Positions 1-6,930 of a stretch of 7,038 bases of DNA are shown here, piece by piece. Origin of the DNA: Bacteroidota bacterium (lineage in GTDB: Bacteria; Bacteroidota; Bacteroidia; Flavobacteriales; Flavobacteriaceae). A program made the translations under genes and the position numbers. The DNA lies in assembly GCA_023427845.1 (NCBI GenBank), contig JAEYZX010000063.1, positions 1 to 7,038 of the forward strand, written 5' to 3'. Under the pieces are notes generated by a model, which ran no database searches, was not told where the DNA came from, and saw only the letters and a list, made by a program, of their open reading frames with translations. Within the stretch, counting starts at the first letter, position 1, and every line of letters begins with the position of its first letter.

Positions 1-164
1 TAATAAAACAGGGCAAGGCCGACGGCGTACGTCGAATTGAATGGAATGTCCTGGATTGGAACACGCCTGCAATCGAATTCTATAAGAAAACCGGCGCCAA
101 AATCCTCGACGACTGGCTTGTCGCACAAATGGACCAGAAAGGAATTGCCGATTTTGTAGGTTAG
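1..164 (+). CDS. GNAT-family N-acetyltransferase, C-terminal fragment
   Basis: This is the last 53 codons of a gene that begins before the window; the frame has codons starting at positions 3, 6 and so on, and ends in TAG at 162-164. The readable tail contains RRIEWNVLDWNTPAIEFYKK followed by TGAKILDDW. That is the usual last part of a GNAT fold: a beta strand ending in a W-N-x-x-A/S pattern, then the helix carrying FYKKxGA, which closes the acetyl-CoA site. The spacing resembles spermidine/diamine acetyltransferase-like members, where a Trp-Asn pair and an FY[KE]xxGA motif occur in the same order. The enzyme would move an acetyl group from acetyl-CoA to an amine, but the substrate cannot be told from this fragment. 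Family call is firm; anything narrower is a guess. Confidence 0.8.
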   Translation, partial: IKQGKADGVRRIEWNVLDWNTPAIEFYKKTGAKILDDWLVAQMDQKGIADFVG

Positions 165-192
165 CTTTAATTCCTTTCACTTGTTCTTTAAC

Positions 193-241
193 TTATCCCT
201 AATCCCTTATGCCTTATGCCTAATCCCTTATCCCTATAACC
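193..241. repeat. 7-base tandem repeat in mirrored order
   Basis: Six uninterrupted 7-base units occupy 193-234. Call TTATCCC unit A, TAATCCC unit B and TTATGCC unit C: the order is A-B-C-C-B-A. A seventh, decayed unit (TATAACC) follows at 235-241. Units differ only at position 2 (T/A) and position 5 (C/G). The array fills about half of the 92-base gap between the acetyltransferase stop and the aspartate kinase start, ending 15 bases before that ATG. No TAnnTTTG box is visible in this gap, so either the kinase is read through from upstream or the array overlaps an unusual control region. It is not a hairpin: the symmetry is in the order of the units, not in base pairing. Confidence 0.85.
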
Positions 242-256
242 TGACTTGACTTAAAC

Positions 257-1519
257 ATGAAAATATTCAAATTTGGCGGCGCATCAATTAAAGACGCCGC
301 AGGAATCCGAAACGTTTACGACGTGCTTCAAAAAACAGGTGTAGACGATGTGCTGCTTGTGGTTTCTGCAATGGGCAAAACAACGAACGCGCTCGAGGTC
401 GTCATAAAGGATTACTTCAATAAATCGGCTTCATTGAAATCGTCGGTACAGGACGTAAAAAAATACCACAACCAGATCCTGATTGAACTTTTTGACGATG
501 AAAAACATCCCGTTTTTACTGAGGTCAACCGCCATTTTACCGATCTTGATTATTTTATTGCGACAAATAAATCACCAAACTATAATTTCGTTTACGATCA
601 GGTAGTCAGTTTCGGGGAACTGATTTCGTCGACGATATTGTCGCATTACATGAATTTTCGCGGCGTAGGAACGAACTGGATCGATGTGCGCAATTTCATC
701 AAAACCGACAGCAATTATCGCGATGCGAATGTAGATTGGGAACTGACGCAAAAGAATATCTCGAAAAATGTAAAACGAAAGGTACTCAACATCACACAGG
801 GTTTTTTGGGGTCGGACGAAAACAATTTTACGACCACGTTGGGCCGCGAGGGTTCCGATTATACCGCGGCGATTTTTGCGTATTGTCTGAATGCCGAAAG
901 CCTGACGATTTGGAAAGACGTTCCCGGAGTCATGAATGCCGATCCGAGGTATTTTGAAAATGCAAAGCTGCTGAATCAAATTTCGTATCGCGAAGCAATC
1001 GAACTTGCTTTTTACGGTGCGACCGTGATTCACCCGAAAACATTGCAGCCGTTGCAAAAAAAGGAAATTCCGCTTTTCGTAAAATCATTTTTGAATCCGC
1101 TTCTTCCGGGCACTAAAGTTTCAAGAGGCGCCGATCTAGACCCGCCGCTTCCGTGTTTCATTGTTAAAAAACAGCAATTACTGGTGTCGCTGTCGTCGAT
1201 TGATTTCTCGTTCATCATGGAGGAAAACATCAGCGAAATTTTTGCATTGCTGCATCATTATAAGATGAAGGTGCATTTGATTCAGAACTCGGCTATCAGC
1301 TTTTCGGTTTGCATCGATGATAAATTTGGCAACTTTGCCGATCTGAAAAACATACTTTCCAAAAAGTTCCGCGTGTCGTACAACGAAAACGTTTCGTTAT
1401 ATACAATCCGTCACTTCGACGAAAAATCGACCAAAATCGTCGAAAAAGGAAAAGAGGTGCTGCTAAAACAGGTGAGCCGCGAAACCATGCAGCTCGTTAC
1501 AAAGGAGAGCATGACGTAA
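257..1519 (+). CDS. lysC: Aspartate kinase (aspartokinase), monofunctional
   Basis: It phosphorylates L-aspartate with ATP to 4-phospho-aspartate in the cytoplasm, the first committed step towards lysine/diaminopimelate, threonine and methionine. The amino-acid kinase domain spans about residues 1-285. Visible motifs are KFGGAS (5-10), VVSAMGKTTN (35-44), FGELIS (119-124), TLGREGSDYTA (194-204), WKDVPGVMNADPR (219-231) and YGATVIHPKTL (253-263). These are the ATP and aspartate sites, and the WxDVPG form resembles E. coli AKIII (LysC). Residues about 300-420 form a regulatory ACT region; the segment around HLIQNSAISFSVCID (340-354) sits where the inhibitor-binding ACT strand-loop lies in the family. 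No homoserine dehydrogenase domain is fused. At 420 residues it is slightly shorter than the usual 400-460 range midpoint. The ATG fits because the KFGG motif follows directly; there is no clear Shine-Dalgarno, as is normal here. Feedback inhibition by lysine or threonine is likely but the effector cannot be read. The symbol is assigned by type, not by proven orthology. Confidence 0.95.
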   Translation: MKIFKFGGASIKDAAGIRNVYDVLQKTGVDDVLLVVSAMGKTTNALEVVIKDYFNKSASLKSSVQDVKKYHNQILIELFDDEKHPVFTEVNRHFTDLDYFIATNKSPNYNFVYDQVVSFGELISSTILSHYMNFRGVGTNWIDVRNFIKTDSNYRDANVDWELTQKNISKNVKRKVLNITQGFLGSDENNFTTTLGREGSDYTAAIFAYCLNAESLTIWKDVPGVMNADPRYFENAKLLNQISYREAIELAFYGATVIHPKTLQPLQKKEIPLFVKSFLNPLLPGTKVSRGADLDPPLPCFIVKKQQLLVSLSSIDFSFIMEENISEIFALLHHYKMKVHLIQNSAISFSVCIDDKFGNFADLKNILSKKFRVSYNENVSLYTIRHFDEKSTKIVEKGKEVLLKQVSRETMQLVTKESMT

Positions 1520-1571
1520 TCGAATTAACCATCATCATCCGGTTCCGATCTCCAATTCTGCCGAAACACAC

Positions 1572-1579
1572 TACTTTTG
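1572..1579 (+). promoter_or_regulatory. Bacteroidota -7 promoter box (TACTTTTG)
   Basis: TACTTTTG matches the Bacteroidota -7 consensus TAnnTTTG exactly, and is followed by C as is common. It lies 22 bases before the ATG at 1602, which would put transcription start roughly at 1585 and leave a short leader. No TTG -33 element is evident at the expected distance; the region near 1541-1546 has only TTCC. It gives the outer-membrane protein gene its own start rather than read-through from the aspartate kinase gene. No terminator hairpin is visible in the 82-base gap. Confidence 0.6.
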
Positions 1580-1601
1580 CAGTATCGGCGTTATATTCCC
1601 T

Positions 1602-1658
1602 ATGTTTAAAAGACTGCTTTTCTGGGCTGCAATCTGCTTTTGTTCCGGCGTTTATTCG
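1602..1658 (+). other. Signal peptide of the large outer-membrane protein
   Basis: Residues 1-19: positive K3 and R4, hydrophobic LLFWAAICF core, then SGVYS before Q20, a common Bacteroidota cleavage pattern (small residue followed by Gln). The two cysteines (C12, C14) sit inside the hydrophobic core and lack a good lipobox context, so cleavage by signal peptidase I is preferred to lipidation. Confidence 0.75.
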
Positions 1659-4600
1659 CAGGAAGAGACTACAGCTTATAACAGCATCAAAGTCGTTCCG
1701 ACGCTTGACACCATCAGCATTGACAGCGTCAGCCTCAATCCCGATTTCTTTCGGATCCTGAATAGCGATGGGGTTGCATTAGACAAATCGCTATACAACA
1801 TTGATTTTGCAAGAGCAAGATTACAATTTATTGATACTGCCAGGATTTCAAATGACACCTTGGTTGTTCAATATCTTAAACTTCCCGATTACCTGACGCG
1901 CGAATACAGCATTTATGACCGCAGCCGCGTTGTAGGCGAAGATATTTCCCAAGGCAGTCTGTTTCAGGTCAGCGACTCACAGCGAAAACGTTTTGTGCCG
2001 TTCGACGGACTCAACACATCGGGAAGCATAACGCGTGGCATTACCATTGGAAACAATCAGAATGCTGTTGTAAACTCGGCGTTGGACCTGCAGATTACCG
2101 GTAAAATTTCAGATAAAGTGAGTTTGCGGGCTTCAATTCAGGACACCAATATTCCGTTGCAGGAAGGGGGTTATTCGCAAAAGCTCGACGAGTTTGATCA
2201 GATTTTCATTGAGCTGTTCAGCAATAAATGGAGCATACGCGCGGGCGATCTGTTTCTCGAAAACCGAACGTCGCGATTCCTGAACTTCAATAAAAAGGTG
2301 CAGGGGTTATCGGGCAGGTTTGAATTCGGCTCCCCTGAAGCAAAGACCACCATTTTCGCATCGGCGGCACTTGTTCGCGGACAATATGCACGAAGCAATT
2401 TCATCGGACAGGAAGGCAATCAGGGGCCGTATAAACTGACAGGACCAAATGGCGAATTGTATGTACTGGTGATTTCGGGCTCGGAACGCGTTTATGTGAA
2501 CGGAATTTTGCTGAAACGCGGCGAAAGCAATGACTATGTGATTGACTACAACGCCGGCGAAATCACCTTCACTTCGCTGTTCCCGATAACTTCTGAAATG
2601 CGGATAAATATTGAATACCAATTTTCGGATCGAAACTATACGCGATTTGTCACATATGCCGGAGCGACACACGAACGCGAAAAATGGAGCATCGGCGGAT
2701 ATCTGTATTCTGAAAATGATGTGAAAAACCAGCCACTGCAGCAAAATTTATCAGAAGAACAGGCGCAGGTTTTAGTGGAAGCGGGCGATAATCCGGAATT
2801 GATGACCGCGCCATCGGCATTTGTCGATACCTATTCGGAGAACAAAATCCTATACCGCAAAGTACTTGTTGGCGGAGTCGAGGCTTTCGAATATTCAAAT
2901 GATGAAACTGAGGAATTGTATAATGTACGGTTTATGTTCGTCGGAAATGGCCAGGGAAGTTATAAGCTCACGAATACTGCTGCTGTCGGCCGGATTTATG
3001 AATATGTTTCTCCTGATGGCGATCCAACCGGACGCGATTATGCTCCGATCGTTCGATTGGCGGCTCCCGAGAAAATCCAGATTGCGACCGTTATGGGAAA
3101 ATACAATCCCGGCGAAAAGACGAATGTCGATTTTGAATTTGGAATCAGCAACAACGATTTAAATTTATTTTCAGATATAGATGACACCGACAATACCGGA
3201 TTGGCGGGGAAAATCAACGCAAAACAACGATTGTACACCGGAAAATGGAACGTCGACGCCTATGCAAATTACCAGTTTATCCAAAAGGAATTTCGAACAA
3301 TCGAACGGCTATTCGCAATCGAGTTTGATCGCGACTGGAATCTCGTGAACCCACGTGGAAGCCAAAGCCTGTTGATTTCGGGACTCAACTTTGCATTGCC
3401 CGAAAAAGGATCGGCGCGCTATCAGTTCGAGAAGCTCGATTTTACGGAGAGTTTTTCGGGAAGCCGCCACATCATTGACGGGTTGTTTCGTTTTAGCAAA
3501 TTATCGATTCAAACAAACGGAAGTTATCTGCAGAGCGATGGCGACTATGCCACATCGGAATTTCTTCGGAATTCGTCTTATGCGAAATATCATTTCGGAA
3601 AAAACTGGGTCGGTGCAACATTACGGCATGAGGACAACCAGCAGCGTTTGCGGGAAACCGGGCAGCTATCTGCGTTGAGTCAGCGGTTTACTGAATACGG
3701 AACTTTTGTGGGCAGGGGCGACAGTACGAAAGTCTATATGGAAATCGGGTTGCTGCGACGCGCGAACGACAGTCTGCAGAACGGCGTTTTGAACAGGGTC
3801 AATAATTCGACTTCCTACTATCTGAAATCAAAACTGATCCAGAATGAGGACACCAACCTTGCGTTGTTCATAAATTACAGAAATCTTGATTTTGAAGATC
3901 CGGCGATTGCCGATGAGCCGTCGTTGAATTCACGCCTGCTTTACAGCGATCGGTTTTTTGATCAGTTTGCTTCGCTGACAACCAGTTATGAAACCTCATC
4001 AGGAACACTTCCACAACAGGAATTCACCTATCTTGAAGTGGAACCCGGACAGGGAATTTACACATGGAACGACTATAATGGAAATGGTATCCAGGAACTC
4101 GAGGAGTTTGAAGTCGCGCAATTTTCCGATCAGGCAAAATATGTGCGGATTTTTCTTCCGAATCAAACGTTCATCAAAACCCACCAGAATAAATTTTCGG
4201 TTGCAGTTACATTAAATCCGATCAACTGGCAAAGCAAGACCGGATTCAAAAAATTCATCTCGCATTTTTACAACCAGACCTCGTTTTTAATTGACCGCAA
4301 AGTTGAACGTAACGGCAGCAATTTTGATCTGAATCCGTTTAGTTTGGGTGACGACCTTCTTGGTCTCAACTCAGGTTTCCGAAACAGCTTGTTCTACAAC
4401 CGCGGAAAACAGCGGCATTCGGTTACGTATACTTATCTGCAAAGCCGAGGGAAAAATCAGTTGTCGTACGGTTCACAGGAAAGCAGCAACGATTCGCATC
4501 AAATACAGTATTCGCATCTGATACAGAAAAGCTGGCTAACCGCTTTTGCCGCAAAGACGCTGGGATCGTCATTATACGCTGAAAATACAGGAAGCGGAAT

Positions 4601-5030
4601 TGACAGCATAATCAGCAGAAATTATAATATCAAAGGTTATCAGCTGGCACCCAAACTTTCGTATCTGTTTTCGAAGAACGCGAGCTGGGATGTGTTTTAT
4701 GAGTACCAACTGAAGGAAAATCGGTTAACCGACATAGAATCGCTGAACCAGCATCGGGTTGGCACATCATTTTTGTATGCAAATGAAAACAAGATTACGA
4801 TCAATGGCGAATTCTCTTTATATAAAAACAAATATGTGGGCAACGTCCTTTCGCCTGTTGCCTATCAGATGCTCGAAGGTTTGCAGCCGGGCGAAAACAT
4901 GACGTGGCGACTATTGCTTCAAAAAAACCTGACGCAATTCCTCGACATCAACATTAACTATCAAGGCCGAAAAAGCGAGGCCAGCAAGGCAATCCACACC
5001 GGAAGCGTTCAACTCCGCGCCTTCTTCTAG
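1602..5030 (+). CDS. Large outer-membrane beta-barrel protein, SprA-like features, function unknown
   Basis: It is an envelope protein of 1142 residues. A signal peptide (MFKRLLFWAAICFCSGVYS) ends just before Q20; the mature part contains no cysteine. Residues about 140-225 (GSITRGITIGNNQNAVVN, then DTNIPLQEGG and EFDQIFIELF, then IRAGD) read like a segment I associate with SprA-type proteins and other large Bacteroidota surface proteins. Residues 290-323 hold a V-Y-V-N-G...RG...DYVIDY..GEITF module. From about 350 to the end, alternating polar/aromatic strands with many Tyr, Phe and Asn suggest a large barrel. An EF-hand-like loop lies at 824-835. The last strand ends LRAFF; a terminal Phe is the normal barrel-assembly signal. 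There is no type IX secretion C-terminal domain and no TonB box or plug that I can recognise. Full SprA is about twice this length, so it is not SprA itself. The start is fixed by the signal peptide. Location is fairly sure; role is not known. Confidence 0.8.
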   Translation: MFKRLLFWAAICFCSGVYSQEETTAYNSIKVVPTLDTISIDSVSLNPDFFRILNSDGVALDKSLYNIDFARARLQFIDTARISNDTLVVQYLKLPDYLTREYSIYDRSRVVGEDISQGSLFQVSDSQRKRFVPFDGLNTSGSITRGITIGNNQNAVVNSALDLQITGKISDKVSLRASIQDTNIPLQEGGYSQKLDEFDQIFIELFSNKWSIRAGDLFLENRTSRFLNFNKKVQGLSGRFEFGSPEAKTTIFASAALVRGQYARSNFIGQEGNQGPYKLTGPNGELYVLVISGSERVYVNGILLKRGESNDYVIDYNAGEITFTSLFPITSEMRINIEYQFSDRNYTRFVTYAGATHEREKWSIGGYLYSENDVKNQPLQQNLSEEQAQVLVEAGDNPELMTAPSAFVDTYSENKILYRKVLVGGVEAFEYSNDETEELYNVRFMFVGNGQGSYKLTNTAAVGRIYEYVSPDGDPTGRDYAPIVRLAAPEKIQIATVMGKYNPGEKTNVDFEFGISNNDLNLFSDIDDTDNTGLAGKINAKQRLYTGKWNVDAYANYQFIQKEFRTIERLFAIEFDRDWNLVNPRGSQSLLISGLNFALPEKGSARYQFEKLDFTESFSGSRHIIDGLFRFSKLSIQTNGSYLQSDGDYATSEFLRNSSYAKYHFGKNWVGATLRHEDNQQRLRETGQLSALSQRFTEYGTFVGRGDSTKVYMEIGLLRRANDSLQNGVLNRVNNSTSYYLKSKLIQNEDTNLALFINYRNLDFEDPAIADEPSLNSRLLYSDRFFDQFASLTTSYETSSGTLPQQEFTYLEVEPGQGIYTWNDYNGNGIQELEEFEVAQFSDQAKYVRIFLPNQTFIKTHQNKFSVAVTLNPINWQSKTGFKKFISHFYNQTSFLIDRKVERNGSNFDLNPFSLGDDLLGLNSGFRNSLFYNRGKQRHSVTYTYLQSRGKNQLSYGSQESSNDSHQIQYSHLIQKSWLTAFAAKTLGSSLYAENTGSGIDSIISRNYNIKGYQLAPKLSYLFSKNASWDVFYEYQLKENRLTDIESLNQHRVGTSFLYANENKITINGEFSLYKNKYVGNVLSPVAYQMLEGLQPGENMTWRLLLQKNLTQFLDININYQGRKSEASKAIHTGSVQLRAFF
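4071..4106 (+). other. EF-hand-type calcium-binding loop in the outer-membrane protein
   Basis: Residues 824-835 read DYNGNGIQELEE. This fits the 12-residue EF-hand loop: Asp at 1, Asn at 3, Asn at 5, Gly at 6, Ile at 8-minus-1, Glu at 9 and Glu at 12. It directly follows GQGIYTW (816-822) and precedes FEVAQFSDQAKYVRIF. The loop is probably an extracellular or periplasmic calcium site. There is no paired second EF hand, so it would be a lone structural loop as in dockerin-like or thrombospondin-type repeats rather than a calmodulin-type sensor. Confidence 0.65.
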
Positions 5031-5098
5031 CGAGGCTTCTAAAGAAAACTTTAACACGTAAAATGTTGCCGTACAATGCCCACCTAATTATAAAGGTT

Positions 5099-5106
5099 TA
5101 TATTTG
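5099..5106 (+). promoter_or_regulatory. Bacteroidota -7 promoter box (TATATTTG)
   Basis: TATATTTG is an exact TAnnTTTG match, 26 bases before the lipoprotein ATG at 5133, inside the 102-base gap after the outer-membrane protein gene. Transcription would start near 5112 and give a short A/T-rich leader. The only upstream TTG (5066-5068) is 30 bases away, too far for a normal -33 element, so that half is missing or degenerate. The box argues that the lipoprotein is transcribed separately. Confidence 0.6.
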
Positions 5107-5132
5107 AAATCTTTATTTAATTTTTAACTACA

Positions 5133-5183
5133 ATGAAAGTATTTTATAGTTTAGTTGTTGCCTCCCTGGTTTTAACATCGTGC
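5133..5183 (+). other. Lipoprotein signal peptide and lipobox
   Basis: Residues 1-17: K2, a hydrophobic stretch through L14, then the lipobox L14-T15-S16-C17. Cleavage by signal peptidase II before C17 is expected. This supports the chosen ATG, since any later start would lose the signal. Confidence 0.85.
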
Positions 5184-5804
5184 AAGAATAATGAACTTGA
5201 GCCTCAGGAAAGTTCCGCAGTTACAGAAACAGCGGCGATTGAACCTGCTGCTCCTGTGACAAACTCCGCAGAAAGCTTTTTACCGACCACGCCACCAGCC
5301 CAGGCAAAACCTGCAGGCGGACAAGGCCTGAATCCTGAACACGGAATGCCCGGACACCGATGCGACATTGCTGTGGGCGCGCCATTAGGCGGAGCGCAAC
5401 CTGCCGCAACACCGGCAAAACAGGCTCCGGCACAAACGATACAGGCAACACCAACAGCGCCGGTAACACCAGCGGCAACTGCCACTAAAACAGCACCCGG
5501 AATGAACCCGGCGCACGGCCAGCCCGGACACCGATGTGATATTGCGGTTGGAGCACCACTAAACTCAGCGAAACCGGCAGCAGGAAGCACAACTTCGACC
5601 ACGAAAATCAGTTCTGACGGAACTGTAACCGGGAATTCGAATGTTAAAGTCACAACCACAAATAACAATTCAAAGCCGGCACCTGCCCCACCTGCAATAT
5701 TGCAGACACCGACTTCAAACACCACTGCACCGGGAATGAATCCTGCACATGGAGAGCCGGGACATGTTTGTTCAGTTGCCGTTGGCGCGCCATTACCAAA
5801 GTAA
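5133..5804 (+). CDS. Lipoprotein with three spaced His/Cys (NPxHGxPGHxC) repeats, function unknown
   Basis: It is a 223-residue envelope lipoprotein. MKVFYSLVVASLVLTSC is a type II signal peptide with lipobox LTSC, so C17 would be acylated and become the mature N-terminus. The following residues (KNNELEPQ) do not clearly match the acidic lipoprotein export signals described in Flavobacteriia, so surface exposure is uncertain. The body holds three copies of a 21-residue motif, consensus GMNPAHGxPGHRCDIAVG then APL, at 65-85, 123-143 and 201-221. They are separated by 37- and 57-residue linkers rich in Pro, Ala, Thr and Lys; the second also has a Thr/Asn-rich stretch. Each copy has one conserved His, a second His five residues later, and a Cys two after that, the kind of set that could bind metal or heme. 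The last copy nearly ends the protein. The linkers look disordered. I recall single copies of a similar motif in other Bacteroidota proteins but know no proven function. It is flanked by its own promoter box and a strong terminator, so probably monocistronic. Confidence 0.85.
   Translation: MKVFYSLVVASLVLTSCKNNELEPQESSAVTETAAIEPAAPVTNSAESFLPTTPPAQAKPAGGQGLNPEHGMPGHRCDIAVGAPLGGAQPAATPAKQAPAQTIQATPTAPVTPAATATKTAPGMNPAHGQPGHRCDIAVGAPLNSAKPAAGSTTSTTKISSDGTVTGNSNVKVTTTNNNSKPAPAPPAILQTPTSNTTAPGMNPAHGEPGHVCSVAVGAPLPK
5325..5795 (+). repeat. Three protein-level His/Cys motif repeats
   Basis: Copies are at 5325-5387, 5499-5561 and 5733-5795 (21 codons each). Copies 1 and 2 share 18 of 21 residues, yet 11 of those 18 shared residues use different codons, so this is old duplication held at the protein level, not recent DNA slippage. 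Copy 3 departs in HVCSV where the others have HRCDI. His, His and Cys are kept in all three. Confidence 0.85.
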
Positions 5805-5823
5805 TTTCATCTTATTAGATAAT

Positions 5824-5852
5824 AAAAAAGCAACCATAAGGTTGCTTTTTTT
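5824..5852. terminator. Bidirectional intrinsic terminator between convergent genes
   Basis: A perfect 12-base-pair inverted repeat, AAAAAAGCAACC (5824-5835) and GGTTGCTTTTTT (5840-5851), encloses an ATAA loop. It has a GCAACC/GGTTGC core with A-tract on one side and T-tract on the other, so it works in both directions. It lies 19 bases after the lipoprotein stop and 15 bases beyond the minus-strand alcohol dehydrogenase stop, serving both. Confidence 0.93.
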
Positions 5853-5867
5853 ATGTTCAGTTCAGAA

Positions 5868-6911
5868 TTAAAGTGTCGCCATATCAATTACGAAGCGATA
5901 GCGGACATCGCCTTGGTGCATCCTTTTAAAAGCAGCTTCAATGTCTTTCATGTCTATCATTTCGATGTCGGATACTATATTGTGCTGGGCACAAAAATCG
6001 AGCATTTCCTGAGTTTCAGGCAACCCGCCGATACTTGATCCTGCGAGGCTCTTTCGTCCGCCGATTATGCTATAGGCCATCACTTTGTAGGCCTCCGTCG
6101 GAATTCCTACACATATATGGGTTCCGTTGGTGCGTAACAGCCGAAGGTACATGTTCAAATCATGGTCTGCCGAAACCGTATCGAGGATAAAATCGAATGT
6201 TCCCTGCGCTGCTTTTAGTTGCTCGGGATCTTTTGTATTTACAAAATGATGGGCGCCCAATCTTTTTGCATCTTCTTCCTTAGATGCCGACGTGCTCAAA
6301 ACCGTTACCTCAGCACCAAATGCGACGCCGAATTTGACTGCCATGTGACCCAGGCCGCCCAATCCCAAAACAGCAAGTTTATGTCCTTTTCCAACCTTCC
6401 AATGCCTTAGCGGCGAATAGGTGGTAATCCCGGCGCATAAAAGTGGGGCAGTTGCGGCAAGGTCAAGATTTTCGGGAATTCGCAAAGTGAAATCCTCATG
6501 GACGACAATAGTATTGGAATACCCGCCATAAGTGGGTGTTTTTTTGTCCTGCTCAAATGAATTATAGGTTCCCGAACTTCCTTTGGCACAGAACTGTTCA
6601 AGTCCGTCGTTGCAATTGTCGCACGTACGGCACGAGTCGACCAAACAACCGGTACCCACCAGATCGCCAATTTTGAACTTTGTGACATGGTCACCCACTT
6701 TTACAACTCTCCCAACGATCTCATGTCCGGGGACCATCGGATATTTTGCATTTCCCCAATCGTTGCGAACCTGATGTAAATCGGAATGGCAGACGCCGCA
6801 AAATAAAATATCATACTGAACGTCATGTGGACCAACTTCCCGCCGCTCGAAATCCCACGGAGCCAAATCGGAAGTACTGTCGTGTGCTGCGTAACCTTTT
6901 GCTTTTATCAT
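5868..6911 (-). CDS. Zinc-dependent NADP-type alcohol dehydrogenase (cinnamyl-alcohol-dehydrogenase/YahK-like)
   Basis: A cytoplasmic medium-chain dehydrogenase of 347 residues, the usual length, interconverting alcohols and aldehydes. The N-terminal catalytic domain carries CGVCHSD (38-44), whose C41 is the expected catalytic zinc ligand with S43 in the proton relay, and PGHE (61-64) with ligand H63 and E64; the third ligand is C159 in LLCAGIT. The structural zinc lobe is present: C94, C97, C100 and C108 (C-x2-C-x2-C-x7-C). The Rossmann domain has GLGGLG (183-188). After the next strand comes STSASK (206-211), with small hydroxyl residues and a Lys where NAD-type enzymes have an acidic residue, which in the CAD family favours NADP+. 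The C-terminus VRYRFVIDM is typical of the group. Nothing essential is missing. It likely reduces aldehydes broadly, possibly for detoxification; the true substrate cannot be told. It is convergent with the lipoprotein and starts 41 bases after the upstream tRNA terminator. A weak AGG lies about 7 bases before the ATG. Confidence 0.95.
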   Translation of the reverse strand: MIKAKGYAAHDSTSDLAPWDFERREVGPHDVQYDILFCGVCHSDLHQVRNDWGNAKYPMVPGHEIVGRVVKVGDHVTKFKIGDLVGTGCLVDSCRTCDNCNDGLEQFCAKGSSGTYNSFEQDKKTPTYGGYSNTIVVHEDFTLRIPENLDLAATAPLLCAGITTYSPLRHWKVGKGHKLAVLGLGGLGHMAVKFGVAFGAEVTVLSTSASKEEDAKRLGAHHFVNTKDPEQLKAAQGTFDFILDTVSADHDLNMYLRLLRTNGTHICVGIPTEAYKVMAYSIIGGRKSLAGSSIGGLPETQEMLDFCAQHNIVSDIEMIDMKDIEAAFKRMHQGDVRYRFVIDMATL

Positions 6912-6930
6912 ATTACCTAATTTATTATTT

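Noticed and set aside
572..1057. 161-codon open frame on the minus strand inside the aspartate kinase gene
   Set aside because: It lies fully antisense to a gene with clear kinase motifs; its translation shows no recognisable domain and no promoter or signal of its own.
2307..2744. 145-codon minus-strand open frame inside the outer-membrane protein gene
   Set aside because: Antisense shadow; no domain or composition that looks like a real protein.
2821..3162. 113-codon plus-strand open frame in another frame of the outer-membrane protein gene
   Set aside because: It overlaps a continuous 1142-codon frame with no sign of frameshift; the product looks random.
1602..5030. TonB-dependent receptor
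   Set aside because: No TonB box, carboxypeptidase-like domain or plug motifs are seen, and the N-terminal half resembles SprA-type surface proteins instead.
5031..5098. Terminator or small RNA after the outer-membrane protein gene
   Set aside because: Only a weak AAAG/CTTT inverted pair is visible near 5041-5052, with no G+C stem or T-tract, so I could not support a terminator.
5204..5725. 173-codon open frame on the minus strand across the lipoprotein
   Set aside because: It is the mirror of Pro/Ala/Thr/Gly-rich codons, which avoid stops on the other strand. Its Val/Ala/Gly-rich product is low in complexity and lacks a start context; the plus-strand frame has a lipobox and conserved repeats.
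5325..5795. Spaced repeats as a possible CRISPR array
   Set aside because: The repeats are conserved as protein, not DNA; codons differ, the spacing is unequal (58 and 78 codons), and all lie in one open frame.
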